DNA from: Candidatus Altimarinota bacterium
GTDB taxonomy: Bacteria > Patescibacteriota > Gracilibacteria > BD1-5 > UBA2023
DNA length: 64,000 nt
Reading direction: 5' to 3'
Assembly (NCBI GenBank): GCA_014377305.1
Contig: JACMPW010000005.1
Location: forward strand, 1 to 64,000
Shown one piece after another: positions 43,438 through 53,315 of this stretch; positions within the stretch are counted from its first letter, which is position 1, and every line of letters begins with the position of its first letter. A program made the translations under genes and the position numbers. A model generated the notes under the pieces. That model had not been told where the DNA came from, searched no databases, and worked only from the letters and a program-made list of their open reading frames with translations.

Positions 43438-44409
43438 ATGCTCCCATCACTGCTCACCTCTCGTCTCCGTACTATACTCGGATCTCACTACGATGATGTG
43501 ATTGCATCTTTCGCGAAGAATCGCAAATGATCACTTCGTATAAATCTCCTCAAGACTGATGGTATAGATGTACTCGCAGAATTTGCGGACAAAGGAATCA
43601 TCCTCGAATCATTTGCTGGAATCGATGGATCATATGTATTCGACCGTGAGCACGAGTATGCGATAAAGGGAACTCAGTCATTCTACAATGGTCTCATTTA
43701 TCTCCAGTCCATCGCATCTCAGCTCCCAGCACTTGTGCTCGATCCAGAGGCAGGAGAGTCTATCCTCGATGTCTGTGCAGCACCAGGATCCAAGACGACA
43801 CAACTCGCGATGATGATGGAGAATCGTGGGAGTATCTATGCAATCGAACAGAACCAGATCCGCTATGACAAGCTCCTCCACAACTGTGCACTCCAGTGAG
43901 CGACGATCATCATCGGAGTCAAGATGGATGCGAGACACTGGCTCTCAGATAAGGGTGCTGCAGTTACAGTCATAGATGACACTGCGGATATAGAGTTCGA
44001 TCATATCCTCCTGGATGCTCCTTGCTCGGCTGAGGGCCGTATCGCACTCGACAACGAGAAGACATATGGATTCTGGTCTCTAGATAATATCATAAAAAAA
44101 TCAGAACTCCAGTCTGAGCTCCTCGCGGTTGCATGGGATCATCTCAAGGTAGGGGGTACTATCGTATACTCGACCTGTACACTGGCTCCAGAGGAGAACG
44201 AGGGAGTGATCGCAGAGTTCCTCCTCGCTCACGATGACGCTACTCTAGAGGATATCGATCTCGGACTCTCAGGACACTCATGGTGGACTCCTGGACTCGC
44301 ATCATTCGGCAAGAATATGTATTATCCAGATATACTCGCTAAGGCAGTACGAATACTCCCGAGTGATGAGACGGAGGGATTCTTCGTCGTCAAAATACGA
44401 AAAGTATAA
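43438..44409 (+). CDS. RNA m5C methyltransferase (NOL1/NOP2/Sun, RsmB/RsmF-like)
   Basis: 323 aa. SAM motif I DVCAAPGSKTTQLA, the catalytic region DAPCSAEG and the catalytic nucleophile motif STCTLAPEENE are all present, so this is an active-site-complete 5-methylcytosine methyltransferase of rRNA or tRNA. The G of SAEG is coded normally, but LQGATI and NRKGSL use TGA. The N-ter NusB-like domain of RsmB is missing, which favours an RsmF/YebU or NSun-type enzyme. Substrate base unknown. Confidence 0.9.
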
Positions 44410-44410
44410 T

Positions 44411-44448
44411 AAAAAATCCCATCTTGAATATTCAAGATGGGATTTTTT
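44411..44448. terminator. Bidirectional terminator
   Basis: AAAAAATCCCATCTTGAA/TTCAAGATGGGATTTTTT perfect stem between convergent genes. Confidence 0.93.
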
Positions 44449-44452
44449 ATTC

Positions 44453-45088
44453 TTACTTCCTCCCGAAATCCGCAGGGATCTCGCCCCATGCCTTGGTTTC
44501 CCACTTGAGTATAGGGTTTTTATATTCATTTGACTTGAGCCAGAGAATAGCTCTATCGACGAGGACGAAGAGCTCCATATTTTTGGCACTTCTCGGCTGC
44601 TTGGTTCTGGCATTTTTCGCCTTGACCCATGAGATCGCAGTGATACTATCCGTATAGATCGGGAGTGTGAGCTCGTTCTCCTGACAATATCTGAGGGCAT
44701 GCACGAGACCGAGGAACTCGACGATGTTGTTCGTCCCATCAGCATAGGGTCATCCAGAGAATATCTTGGTAGTTGCATCATGTGTCATCACTCACTGATA
44801 TTCACACCACCCACTGATGGTGTTCCAGGCGCCATCTACTGATATACTCTCCATAATTGGTATACCATATTTTTGTTTCTCTTGGGCGGTCGGTGCTCCT
44901 GGCTTCGCAGTAGTACCGATATACTCAGCTGGTGGTCGTCTGAGTGCTACCTTGCACTCTTCATGACTCGCGAATGACTTGTATTGAGCACCCACATATC
45001 CCTCGACAGACCGCTTGCACTCTTCCCAGTTTGCGAATATCCCTGGAGTTCGGCCTTGCCAGACGGCATAGTATTTTTGTTTTGGCAT
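44453..45088 (-). CDS. rnhA: Ribonuclease HI with N-terminal RNA:DNA hybrid-binding domain
   Basis: 211 aa. The N-terminal 45 residues (KYYAVWQGRTPGIFANWEEC, then SFASHEEC) are the viroplasmin-like hybrid-binding domain of eukaryotic-type RNase H1. The catalytic domain has Asp in SVDGAWNT, Glu in NNIVEFLGLVHAL and Asp in IYTDSITAISWV. It removes RNA from RNA:DNA hybrids. The central part is only recovered by reading TGA as Gly near 44789. It starts 3 bases after rsmA ends, so the genes are co-transcribed. Confidence 0.92.
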
Positions 45089-45091
45089 AGT

Positions 45092-45859
45092 TTATAAAAA
45101 AGAAATCCAATCCTCTCGCCTGATCGCCTCAGCCCTCACTCGTTCATCATAGCCGAGCCGGATCAATATTTCACGAATTGAGTTGATACTATAACTACTT
45201 CACTTGATATTCGAGAGGAGCGTTTTGCGAGGATGAGCAAATACGATCTTCCAGAGTTTGATGAGTTGTTTTTCCTGATCTCGATCTCGCTCTTTTTTGA
45301 CTGCAAATCTGAGCACTATAGAGTCCACACGAGGTGCTGGATCAAAACTCGATCGATCCACATACCTGACCCTGACGATATCCTCACAGGCGACTTCCAT
45401 ACAGAGAGAGAGGAATGAGTGATGTGGCTTACGAGCTCTGCCCTCGAGGATCTTGTCCCCGACTTCCTCCTGCATCATGATGACCATCTCCTCAGGAGCG
45501 GTATCGAGCTCATAGAGAAGATAAAACAGGATCGGACTTGTGATATAGTAGGGAATATTGGCGATCACGGAGTAGGACTCGTATGGTGGGGTATATCTGA
45601 GAATATCGATATGATGTATGGTCAGATCCTCTGGAGTATATTTGTCCTTGAGGATCGCGATCATATCTGGATCGAGCTCGACGAGATCGAGAGCGACCGG
45701 TTGCTCTCATATAAGGTAGTCTGTCAGTGCTCCATATCCAGGGCCTACCTCGATGATATGTTTGCCTCAAATCTCTATGGCTCCTGCGATATCTGTGAGT
45801 GCTTCTGGATCGATGAGGAAATTTTGACCCAATGCTTTTTTTGCTTTGATTTTTTGCAT
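45092..45859 (-). CDS. rsmA: 16S rRNA m6,2A1518/A1519 dimethyltransferase
   Basis: 255 aa. KKALGQNFLID at the N-terminus, SAM motif IIEVGPGYGALTDYL, motif IV NIPYYITSPIL and the C-terminal FDPAPRVDSIVLRF identify RsmA/KsgA. It dimethylates two adjacent adenines in helix 45 of 16S rRNA. Its ATG shares one base with the stop of the preceding gene (TAATG), indicating translational coupling. TGA glycines occur at both ends. Confidence 0.95.
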
Positions 45860-46566
45860 TAATTCGACTCTTTAGTATATGTAGTCATCTTTGATACAGC
45901 CCTTGCGAGTATTTTTTGGTAGGTATGCCAGCTTGCGAGGATACGAGCATAGCCTCATTTTACCTCAGTAACCCAGGTATCAGTACTATTTTTCTGATTT
46001 TTATTGATACCATCAGACATTAGTATCTTTTGGAGATATTGCCATCAGGCTATTTTTTTGCTGGCGAGATCGCTACAGAGTGTCTGAGGATATGCATTCG
46101 TTGTTGTGATATGGAGTTTATCTTTATTTTCATTGAGCTTGGATTCGAGAGTACCGAATCCACATATCTGTGAATATATTCCTTGGATTTTCTCGGTACA
46201 ACTATTGATCGACTCGACCCACTTGACTGGGTCTGCTTCTCGGGTTTTTTGGAGTTGTCTCATATACTTGGTTATATCCGTATCAATCTTGTTGAATGAT
46301 ATCTGTACTGCCACGAGATATGCTACTGTCTCAGGAGTGATCGATTGTTGATTGCTCGCGAAAAAGCTCCCCTGAGGGCAGACAAAATCTGTGATACTAT
46401 TGGGATTTCAGGACTTTCTCGCTGTGATACACTGTTCTGCAGCGGCTACTATCTCACTCGATTCTGGGAGATCTGCCCGTATATCATCGCACCCCGCCGC
46501 AAAAAGAGACTCTACCGAAATAGAGCCGAGAATAATCGCAATGAGAAGTAGGAAAATACGATACAT
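45859..46566 (-). CDS. Exported protein of unknown function (235 aa)
   Basis: 235 aa with signal peptide MYRIFLLLIAIILGSISVES. The mature part is helical and carries six or so Cys residues (AGCDDIRADL, EQCITARKS, NSCTEKI, SQICGFG, TLCSDLA), consistent with extracytoplasmic disulfides. No family recognised. It is translationally coupled to rsmA by a TAATG overlap. The start at 46566 is chosen for the signal peptide over the upstream 46593. Confidence 0.72.
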
Positions 46567-46573
46567 AGATATA

Positions 46574-46777
46574 CTATTGGTGATGATCATCATGGGAGTT
46601 TGGTATACTTTCTGGCTTTTTATCTCTGAGTTTTTTTACCCCATAGAGTGATGCTATGATACCACCGAGAATCATACCAGTCACTACAGTATCCATTGTT
46701 TTGATACTTTTCTTAGCGACGTTGTCTGTGGTTGTTTCGGTTATATTTTCAGTTTTTTTCTTCTTAAAAGGGAACAT
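46574..46777 (-). CDS. Small single-pass membrane protein (67 aa)
   Basis: 67 aa. Lys-rich N-terminus (FPFKKKKTENI), one membrane helix (TMDTVVTGMILGGIIASLYG) and a His/Asp-rich C-terminus (SHDDHHQ) that could bind metal. It is 7 bases upstream of the Cys-containing exported protein. Function unknown. Confidence 0.6.
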   Translation of the reverse strand: MFPFKKKKTENITETTTDNVAKKSIKTMDTVVTGMILGGIIASLYGVKKLRDKKPESIPNSHDDHHQ

Positions 46778-46883
46778 ATATAAAATATTTTAAAGTAGAG
46801 GATACAGGTAGGGTATGGAGATTATAGATGACTTTTTTATACAAGCGGTATATATGATTTTATATGCTATGCTTGCAACTCGT

Positions 46884-47363
46884 TTATCTGTCCAACTTAA
46901 TTGTTTTTGAGATGAGTGTCAGTTTGGGTATAGTAATCATGATGACATTGTGTTCTACAGTAGCTCGGATCTCGTCGAATCCGAGATTCTCAGGAAGGAT
47001 GATCGACCGAGAGAACGCCCCATAAAAACACTCCTCTACGAGCATGCGACGAGCGTCAAGATAGATGGGGGATTCTTTGCGATTTCCTGATAGGGTGAGA
47101 ATGTTGCGAGAGAGTCCGATATCTATATCTGCTGGATCTACTCCAGCGACCGGAGCCACTATGATGATCGAGTTCGCGAGATCGAGGATATCTACAGCAA
47201 TCTGTCCAATATCTGTCTCATGATCAGCATCATCATGGATATCTACATCGATCCTATGATTAGGCTCATTGTGATTTTGATCATGCGTGCTATGTACATC
47301 GTGACTTGATTTTTTGGTTGTTTTATCTGCATCCGTGACGCCGTATATCTTGAACATATTCAT
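46884..47363 (-). CDS. Small heat-shock protein (Hsp20/alpha-crystallin family)
   Basis: 159 aa. The alpha-crystallin domain spans about residues 65-155, with VAVDILDLANSIIIVAPVAG at its start, then GAFSRSIILPENLGFDEIRA and the closing VIMITIPKL. The N-terminal arm is His/Asp-rich. It is an ATP-independent holdase for unfolding proteins. Start at 47363 (MNMFKIYG) is preferred over an upstream in-frame ATG. Confidence 0.85.
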   Translation of the reverse strand: MNMFKIYGVTDADKTTKKSSHDVHSTHDQNHNEPNHRIDVDIHDDADHETDIGQIAVDILDLANSIIIVAPVAGVDPADIDIGLSRNILTLSGNRKESPIYLDARRMLVEECFYGAFSRSIILPENLGFDEIRATVEHNVIMITIPKLTLISKTIKLDR

Positions 47364-47411
47364 AAAAAAAGATATCCATATACTATGAAATATCTGCATT
47401 TTTGCAACTTT

Positions 47412-48449
47412 TTATCGCTTTTGAGAGATGACTCGTTCATATCCAATCATGATATTATCATTGGATATTTTTCGAGTTTTATGTGTATTCATATTCTCGA
47501 GATCTCTGAGTGCCTGACCAAGATTCGAGAGATGACTCGGATGTATCGTGATAGCATCACTATGATAATCTAGGAGAGATGGTATATCAGATATGAGGAG
47601 TGGGATATGGTGGCTTCGAGCGAGCTCGACCCTAGGTCCACCGCTATAATAGGCACCAACATATATCCATCCACTTGCATGCATATAGAGCGACTCGATA
47701 CTCGCACCCTCCAGGGCTCAGGTGATACGTACTGAGCCAGTGAGTCAGAGTGATTGTATCTGGAGAGCTATACTTCTCGTCTCTATGGGAAATTGTCGTC
47801 AGACGAGGAGGAGTATGTGTGTGCCACCGAGATCTCGATATGACTTGTATCATCTGAGTAGATCTACTATTCCAGATTCACTCCCATAACTCCCATCATA
47901 GAGCCAGTAGGGCTCAGTTATCGAAAGTTGAGAGAGAGTATGCCTATCTCACTTCCCAGGAGTCATAGTAATATGGGGGATGATCTCTATAGATGATTCT
48001 GATATATGAGTTATTTCTACAGCTTCTTGTCAGATGGCTAGGGATGGTACTATGATAGTATTATTTGGATTATTGCGATTTTTTGTATTAGTATTGACAT
48101 ACCTCTCTATGAGGGTAGGAGGTCTACGTGGGTAGAGTATATCTACATGGCTCCAGACATGTGATATAGTAGTGATGCTCGGATCATATGGAGAGTATGA
48201 TGAGAAGTTCACTGAGCGAAATACCTCAGATGTTTCTGGTAATGAGAGTTTTTGTTTTCTCCGCCACCATGATGAAATAGGTACTATGATCGATCTCCCA
48301 TTATCAGGACAATCCTGTGCTATATAGTGAATATAGCTGATAGTGTCAGTTGGGTGACGAGATATCCAGAGATCAACCCAACTTGCAGCATATCGTGTGA
48401 TGATGGGGTCTATCGGTGGTACAGATCTGATGTCTATGATGATATGCAT
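47412..48449 (-). CDS. Glycosyltransferase (GT4-like)
   Basis: 345 aa. The N-terminus MHIIIDIRSV and the C-terminal GPRVELARSHHIPLLISDIPSLLDYH (donor-sugar site with the Glu of the EX7E-like region) resemble family-4 glycosyltransferases, with LYDGSYGSESG and THILLLVG in the middle. It would add a sugar to a lipid, glycan or peptide. An upstream ATG at 48509 is possible but would run through the 48494-48514 palindrome. It diverges from the HXS locus, so involvement in that pathway is open. Confidence 0.7.
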
Positions 48450-48493
48450 AGTGAGCATTATGAGAAAAAGTAATAAAATGTCGAGGAAATCAT

Positions 48494-48514
48494 ATAAAAT
48501 GATTTTCATTTTAT
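48494..48514. promoter_or_regulatory. Palindrome in the divergent glycosyltransferase-HXS promoter region
   Basis: ATAAAATGA-TTT-TCATTTTAT is a perfect 9-bp inverted repeat 51 bases before hxsD and 45 bases before the glycosyltransferase start. Its placement suits an operator controlling one or both directions. A TAAAAT (48517-48522) sits beside it as a possible -10. Confidence 0.5.
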
Positions 48515-48565
48515 GCTAAAATATGTATCATCATAAATGAAACGACCATATATCATCTTCTTATT

Positions 48566-49111
48566 ATGACTCCATTTTTATCTGTATCCACTGACTCTGA
48601 TAGGACGGAGTTTTTGATAGATACTCAACTTTTCTCTCCAGTGATTGCGATGAAGGCAGCATATGTCCTCCTTGATAGGGCATATTTCTTCTTTTTCACT
48701 CGTCCGGATTGACTCATGGTACAGGTGAGTCCCAAGGTATGACAAGATTGGAGTGCTGAGAGATTTACTCTTGAGTATAGTGATGAGCTCCTTGCTTATG
48801 CCCTGAGAGCTCGGGTAGAGCTAGAGAACAAAGAAGTTCGAGAGACTATCGTCAGACGAGCTTTGGGTTCGTATGCTGATCTTCCTAATTTTACATCTGT
48901 TGATCCTATTGCAAGTAGTCCACAGATCGACTTCGATAAAGATATTGATGAGATACTCAGAGAAATCGAAAATGATCCTGAACTCAAGATCGATGAAGCA
49001 GAAATCAATCGTATTCTCGCTGAGATTGATTCAGAGACTCAGGCACTCAAAAAACCAAAACTCGATCCTAATAAACTCAAAGATGTCAAAAAAAACTTTC
49101 AACATAAGTAA
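48566..49111 (+). CDS. hxsD: His-Xaa-Ser system protein HxsD
   Basis: 181 aa. The N-terminal 95 residues match HxsD in pattern: FLIDTQLFSPVIAMKAAYVL, then DRAYFFFF, VQVSPK and the FTLEYSDELLAYALRARVE region. HxsD is a conserved small partner of the radical SAM enzymes in His-Xaa-Ser peptide systems and may bind the precursor leader. The extra C-terminal 85 residues (Glu/Asp/Lys-rich, helical) look lineage-specific. It is first in the locus, and its end overlaps the next gene by 29 bases. Confidence 0.78.
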
Positions 49112-49283
49112 TATATTGTATCCAGAAACAATGATCCATGATGCTATACATGAGTTCCACTGATATGTTATTATTTATGCTGATGGATTGATTACTATTG
49201 ATGATGAGTATCCACAAGTAGTATTTGATGAACTGATGAATTATATCCTTTCTATTTTTTCAGAAAATACTGTATGAGCCTAG
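49083..49283 (+). CDS. Small protein between hxsD and hxsB (66 aa)
   Basis: 66 aa. It overlaps hxsD by 29 bases and hxsB by 10, with two internal TGA glycines, so it is invisible under standard stops. The composition (ISNILYPETMIHDAIHEFHG, YVIIYADGLITIDDEY) suggests an alpha/beta fold, reminiscent of short accessory proteins that assist radical SAM maturases. No family recognised. Double overlap argues for tight translational coupling and a real gene. Confidence 0.62.
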
Positions 49284-50728
49284 ATATTGATGTCATAGAG
49301 TCCATGAATATGGACCGAGTAGCTCCATTTTACTTCTCTCGAAAAAAAGATGAGCAGTATTTGATTACGAATGATTTTGGATATTATTCATATCTTTCTC
49401 CTTGAGAGTTTGATGATTTTTGTTCGAGCAAACTTACTTGAGACAAATTCATAGAACTTGATGAAAAACTCTTCATAAAAAATGATACCTATACAGATCG
49501 AGCGATCACTGCATATAACAAAAAAAATAGCTTTCTCGCATATGGACCTACGCTCCACATGATTATTACAACTCTTCGCTGTAATCATAAATGTCAGTAC
49601 TGCCATGCTGCTGTAGCTCCTATGACTGCGAAGAATCTAGATATGACACGAGAAACAGCAGAGAAGGTAGTAGATACGATATTCTATACATCAGCCCCAT
49701 CACTCACGATCGAGTTCCAGTGATGAGAGTCGCTCGTCAACTATGACATAGTTCAGTTCATTGTTGAGTATGCTAGCATGAAAGCTCAAGCTCTCCAGAA
49801 AAATCTCACATTTGCATTGGTATCCAACCTTTCACTCATGGATGAGGATAAACTCAAGTGGCTTCTCGATCATGGCGTTGATATATGTACGTCTCTCGAT
49901 GGTGATAAAAAGACTCATAATTGGCAGCGTACCTATAAGGAGGGGGATAGCCATGAGAAAGTAGTTCATTGGATCAATCGTATCACGGCTGAACAAGAAC
50001 TCAGGTGAAAAAAAGGATATAAAATCGGTGCCCTTGCTACCTGGACGAAACCAGGTCTTGCAAATTATCGTAATATTGTGGATTCGTACATAGAACTCTG
50101 ACTCACTACTATAGGACTCAGATGGCTCAATCCCTATGGATTTGCTGCTGCAGAGCGAGATACTCTCGAGTATACACTCGATGAATATTTTGAGTTCTAC
50201 AAGAACTCCATGGATTATATTCTTGAAAAAAATAAAGAATGAATTTTTCTCAAGGAGATGATGTCTATGGTCTATCTCGGTAAAATTCTCAATAATACGG
50301 ATAGTGGATTTATGGATGTGAGATCACCATCTGGTATTGCTATCGGAGGAGTTGCCTACAACTATGATGGTGGAGTGTATGCTAGTGATGAGTCGCGTAT
50401 GCTCGGTCGTATGGGGATTCATGATTTTCTCATGACACCACTCCTCGCAACAGGCGAAGAGACCTATAGAGCCATGGCCAATAGTGAGGTTACCAAGATA
50501 TCAGTCCAATCATCTACACTTGACGGACTCCCATGATATGTAGACCATGTATACAAGCCATATCTTGGAGTTGACTTGATCTATGCATTCACACAGCATG
50601 GTAATGTTTTTTCCAACTTTGCAAAGGATGATAAAACTCGTATTCAGATAAGTATGCTCGATTATTTATTTGATAAACTCAGAGATCCTGAGAATGAGAA
50701 AATTTTTAGATCTTGGATCAGGAGATAA
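49274..50728 (+). CDS. hxsB: His-Xaa-Ser system radical SAM maturase HxsB
   Basis: 484 aa. The [4Fe-4S] motif CNHKCQYC gives Cys103, Cys107 and Cys110, preceded by LHMIITTLR as in HxsB. TIEFQGGESL is the GGE SAM-binding motif, with both Gly as tandem TGA at 49723-49728. YNYDGGVYASDESRML near residue 358 is characteristic of HxsB C-termini. It should modify the HXS precursor by radical chemistry. TGA also occurs at 50008 and elsewhere. Confidence 0.85.
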
Positions 50729-50730
50729 AG

Positions 50731-50757
50731 TTGCAATAAGGAAGAAAAAGATATAAT
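50731..50757 (+). promoter_or_regulatory. Internal promoter for the precursor gene
   Basis: TTGCAA (50731-50736), 15-base spacer, consensus TATAAT (50752-50757), 23 bases before the precursor ATG. Precursor peptides are often transcribed at higher level than their enzymes. Confidence 0.6.
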
Positions 50758-50780
50758 CATAACATCTCTCTATACTATAT

Positions 50781-51206
50781 ATGTCTGAACAACAGAAAAA
50801 AATCATCCCAAAATTCAAGAAAAAACTCCAGTGATTCCTCTCAGATGAGAGTGGTAAAATCACCAAGGAAGATGTCCTCAAAATGGGTATGATGGCTATG
50901 GGTATTGCTATGATGGTAGGACAAGTCGATGCTGCTGCTACCCATGCTAGCAATGGTATTGCGGATGGTATAGGCGGGAGTACACATCAGAACTATAGTA
51001 TCGACTATAATTCTGATGCAGTGAGTTGTCCACCAGTGAGTCAGATTGTAAATGGTCATGTCAATGTAGTTCCATCGAGTTGTACTATTAACTGAGGTGG
51101 CATGACCAATGTCGCTGGCCACGGATCACACGGGAGCCACGGATCACACGGGAGCCACGGATCACACGGGAGCCACGGATCACACGGGAGCCACGCTTCT
51201 TACTAA
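50781..51206 (+). CDS. hxsA: His-Xaa-Ser repeat precursor protein (HxsA-like)
   Basis: 141 aa. A basic amphipathic N-terminus (KKIIPKFKKKLQ) and the leader-like segment FLSDESGKITKEDVLKMG are followed by a Met/Ala-rich hydrophobic stretch (GMMAMGIAMMVG) ending in AAATH. A middle domain with two Cys (AVSCPP, PSSCTI) leads to a C-terminal tail of eight HGS triplets and a final HASY. Two TGA glycines (residue 18 and the one before GGMTN) hide it under standard stops. This is the probable substrate of the surrounding radical SAM enzymes, with His or Ser side chains as candidate modification sites. Cleavage and export route unknown. Confidence 0.88.
51120..51200 (+). repeat. HXS-coding tandem repeat (4 x 18 bp)
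   Basis: Four exact 18-base units CACGGATCACACGGGAGC encode eight HGS triplets (51120-51191), followed by HAS (51192-51200). The alternation of GGA-TCA and GGG-AGC codons within each unit shows the duplication unit is two triplets. Confidence 0.97.
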
Positions 51207-51211
51207 TATTT

Positions 51212-51844
51212 ATGAAATCAACTCTTCACTACATCACTATCGGTATTGTTATCCTGACTCTTTCGAGTTGTTCCTGGTGAGCAAAAGAAAGTGTTGCTAT
51301 CCCTACTGGCACTGGTAGTAATAATACTCAATCGTTATCTAAGCTTACGTGATCTGTACTTCCTCCAGAAGCTCAGTTTAAGGATATTGTTACCGCATTA
51401 GAAGGGACTAAAAACTATAATGAATTCTCCAAAGCATATTCTCTTTCTTCGTCAAAAATAGATGAATGGATATCTCAATGAAGTGGATCATATATATTCG
51501 ATCATAACATAGTAGATAAACTTGTGCCATATATATACATATGTAGGCTCACGCTCTCAGGGGAGGATTCTGTAGTTCGATCATCATTTACGAGATATAG
51601 TACTATTATTCCTCCTATCACAGATAGGGATCCGACAAATAATGTGAATATTATTGAGCAATTTATGAGTTCAAAAATCTCTCTCTCAAAACTCTATGAT
51701 ATATTACTATCTCCTCAGGTCATATTACCACAATATTATATAGATCTCCTCTCCAAGAGGAGACTCGCCTATTGAAAAATATCGGCAGATGATTGCAGTG
51801 AACTCATATTCAAGTATGAAGATACATTTTTTAGTGAAAAATAA
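51212..51844 (+). CDS. Lipoprotein of the HXS locus (210 aa)
   Basis: 210 aa. Lipoprotein signal peptide (YITIGIVILTLSSC) with lipobox LSSC giving Cys20. The mature domain is polar and helical (AQFKDIVTALEGTKNYNEF, IIEQFMSSKISLSKLYDILL). Five bases separate it from the precursor stop. A surface lipoprotein here could receive, display or export the modified peptide, but no family is recognised. Confidence 0.78.
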
Positions 51845-51847
51845 GAA

Positions 51848-53311
51848 ATGAGAAATCACATCAAGTATAGAACGATATTTGCGAATAAGAAAGATCAATG
51901 AGTCGTACGACATATGCCCGATCAGTTGATCATAAGAGTATGAAAGTGATGCAATTTTCGTTGTATTTTTTGTAATGTTGCCGAAAATGAGACAGTACTG
52001 AGCCTCAAATCATCTCTCCAAGAGATACTGGCGATGACTTTTTATAAAATAAAACATACTAAATTTCTTTCTGACCAAATTAATGTAACTATTTCTGGTG
52101 GTGAACCTAGTATTTTCAAAAAAGAGACTCTATTCATACTCAAATACTTCAAGATTTTCTTTGAGAAACGAGGTATTCATACAAGCTTTGATATGCAATC
52201 AAATGCCTCGAGTATTGATAGGGAATTCGCAGATGCAATATATCGTCTCTGAGTATGACAGGTACTCGTCTCATCTCATGCACATGATCCAGAGATATTT
52301 GAGTCTATAATTGGTGTCAAATATGTAACTATGTGACCACGTTTTGAATCAGGCGTTCAACACCTTCTTGATGCTGGTATCGAGGTTACTTTTAATATTG
52401 TACTCAATCGTCTCAACCATTCGCATTATCTAGAACATATTGTCTATCTTCATCATAAATATCCTCAAGTAGCACTCTACAATATATGATTCGTTCAGCC
52501 TCATGGTATGGCACAAGAGAATTTCAAAAAATTATTCTCTCAATATAGTGATGTTGCTCCTGTATATAATCGTGTTATTTCGTATCTCAAGTATCACTGA
52601 AAATACGTACACTCTCACCTCGTAGGATTGCCCCTGTGCTATATGGATGACTGGTCGAGTAGTATGGAATATTCGTATAATCAGGCCCTACTCAAAGCAG
52701 ATCCGAATGATCACACTCTTATCCAATCTATCAATGATAGTAATAAGATACATCCATCATCTTGTGATGGATGTCGAGCAAAGCGAGTCTGTAGCGGTAC
52801 ATGGAAAGAATATAGCAAGTTACAAAAACTCAAGCCATACATATATCCAACCTATAATTCTTCTACTGTTTTTGCTGATGACATTGAGTCTATCGAAAAA
52901 GACTATGATTCTGGTGATCGAGTTTTTTTCTTGGAGTGACGAGTATATACGCAAGGAACCCTGACTGACAAGATTGCATCTATCAAAAATCTTGGATACT
53001 CTTGGATAAGTATTGTTTTAGATAAGTGGAGTGATGGATGTGATCCCTCGTACTTTGCAGGAACTAATATACAGTATATAGCTATTGCTTCGATAGCGAC
53101 TCTATCTACGATAGATGACGTAGCAAAGTATAATAAGCAAGTACCATTTCAGTTTCGTATTCAGTTGGATATACTGATCAAAAATCCAGAAAATTGGACA
53201 ATAAAAGATATCCTTGATATGCCAAAGAGTTCGGATATCCTTGTTCGACTCCCAAAAACCTGGAGATCAGAAAAACAACTTCACAAACCATATATTTATT
53301 TTTCTCTCTAG
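51848..53311 (+). CDS. Radical SAM peptide-maturase-like enzyme with SPASM-type cysteines (487 aa)
   Basis: 487 aa, 3 bases after the lipoprotein. Cluster motif Cys35, Cys39, Cys42 (CNFRCIFC) and GGEPS in the SAM-binding strand (VTISGGEPSIF). A SPASM/twitch-like cysteine set CDGCRAKRVCSG lies near residue 310. A further C-terminal domain of about 150 residues (from SIEKDYDSGDRV) is unlike standard maturases. TGA glycines include the one in the CNFRC-preceding GKGC. Its closest canonical role would be the second HXS radical SAM enzyme (HxsC), but I cannot make that assignment by eye. Confidence 0.85.
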
Positions 53312-53315
53312 TCCT

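Noticed and set aside
48450-48509. Upstream start of the glycosyltransferase (ATG 48509)
   Set aside because: It would add a hydrophobic stretch atypical for the family and run through the 48494-48514 palindrome; ATG 48449 begins the standard strand MHIIIDIR.
51120-51200. CRISPR-like array from the regular 18-bp repeats
   Set aside because: The units are tandem without spacers, coding in phase, and there are no cas genes.
51109-51318. ATDHTGATDHTGAT-type frame over the 18-bp repeats
   Set aside because: It is the +1 frame of the same repeats; frame with HGS triplets continues the precursor, has matching leader and fits the neighbouring HXS enzymes.
51848-53311. Calling this radical SAM gene hxsC
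   Set aside because: It sits in a plausible place, but the motif context does not clearly match HxsC and four other radical SAM genes compete for the role.
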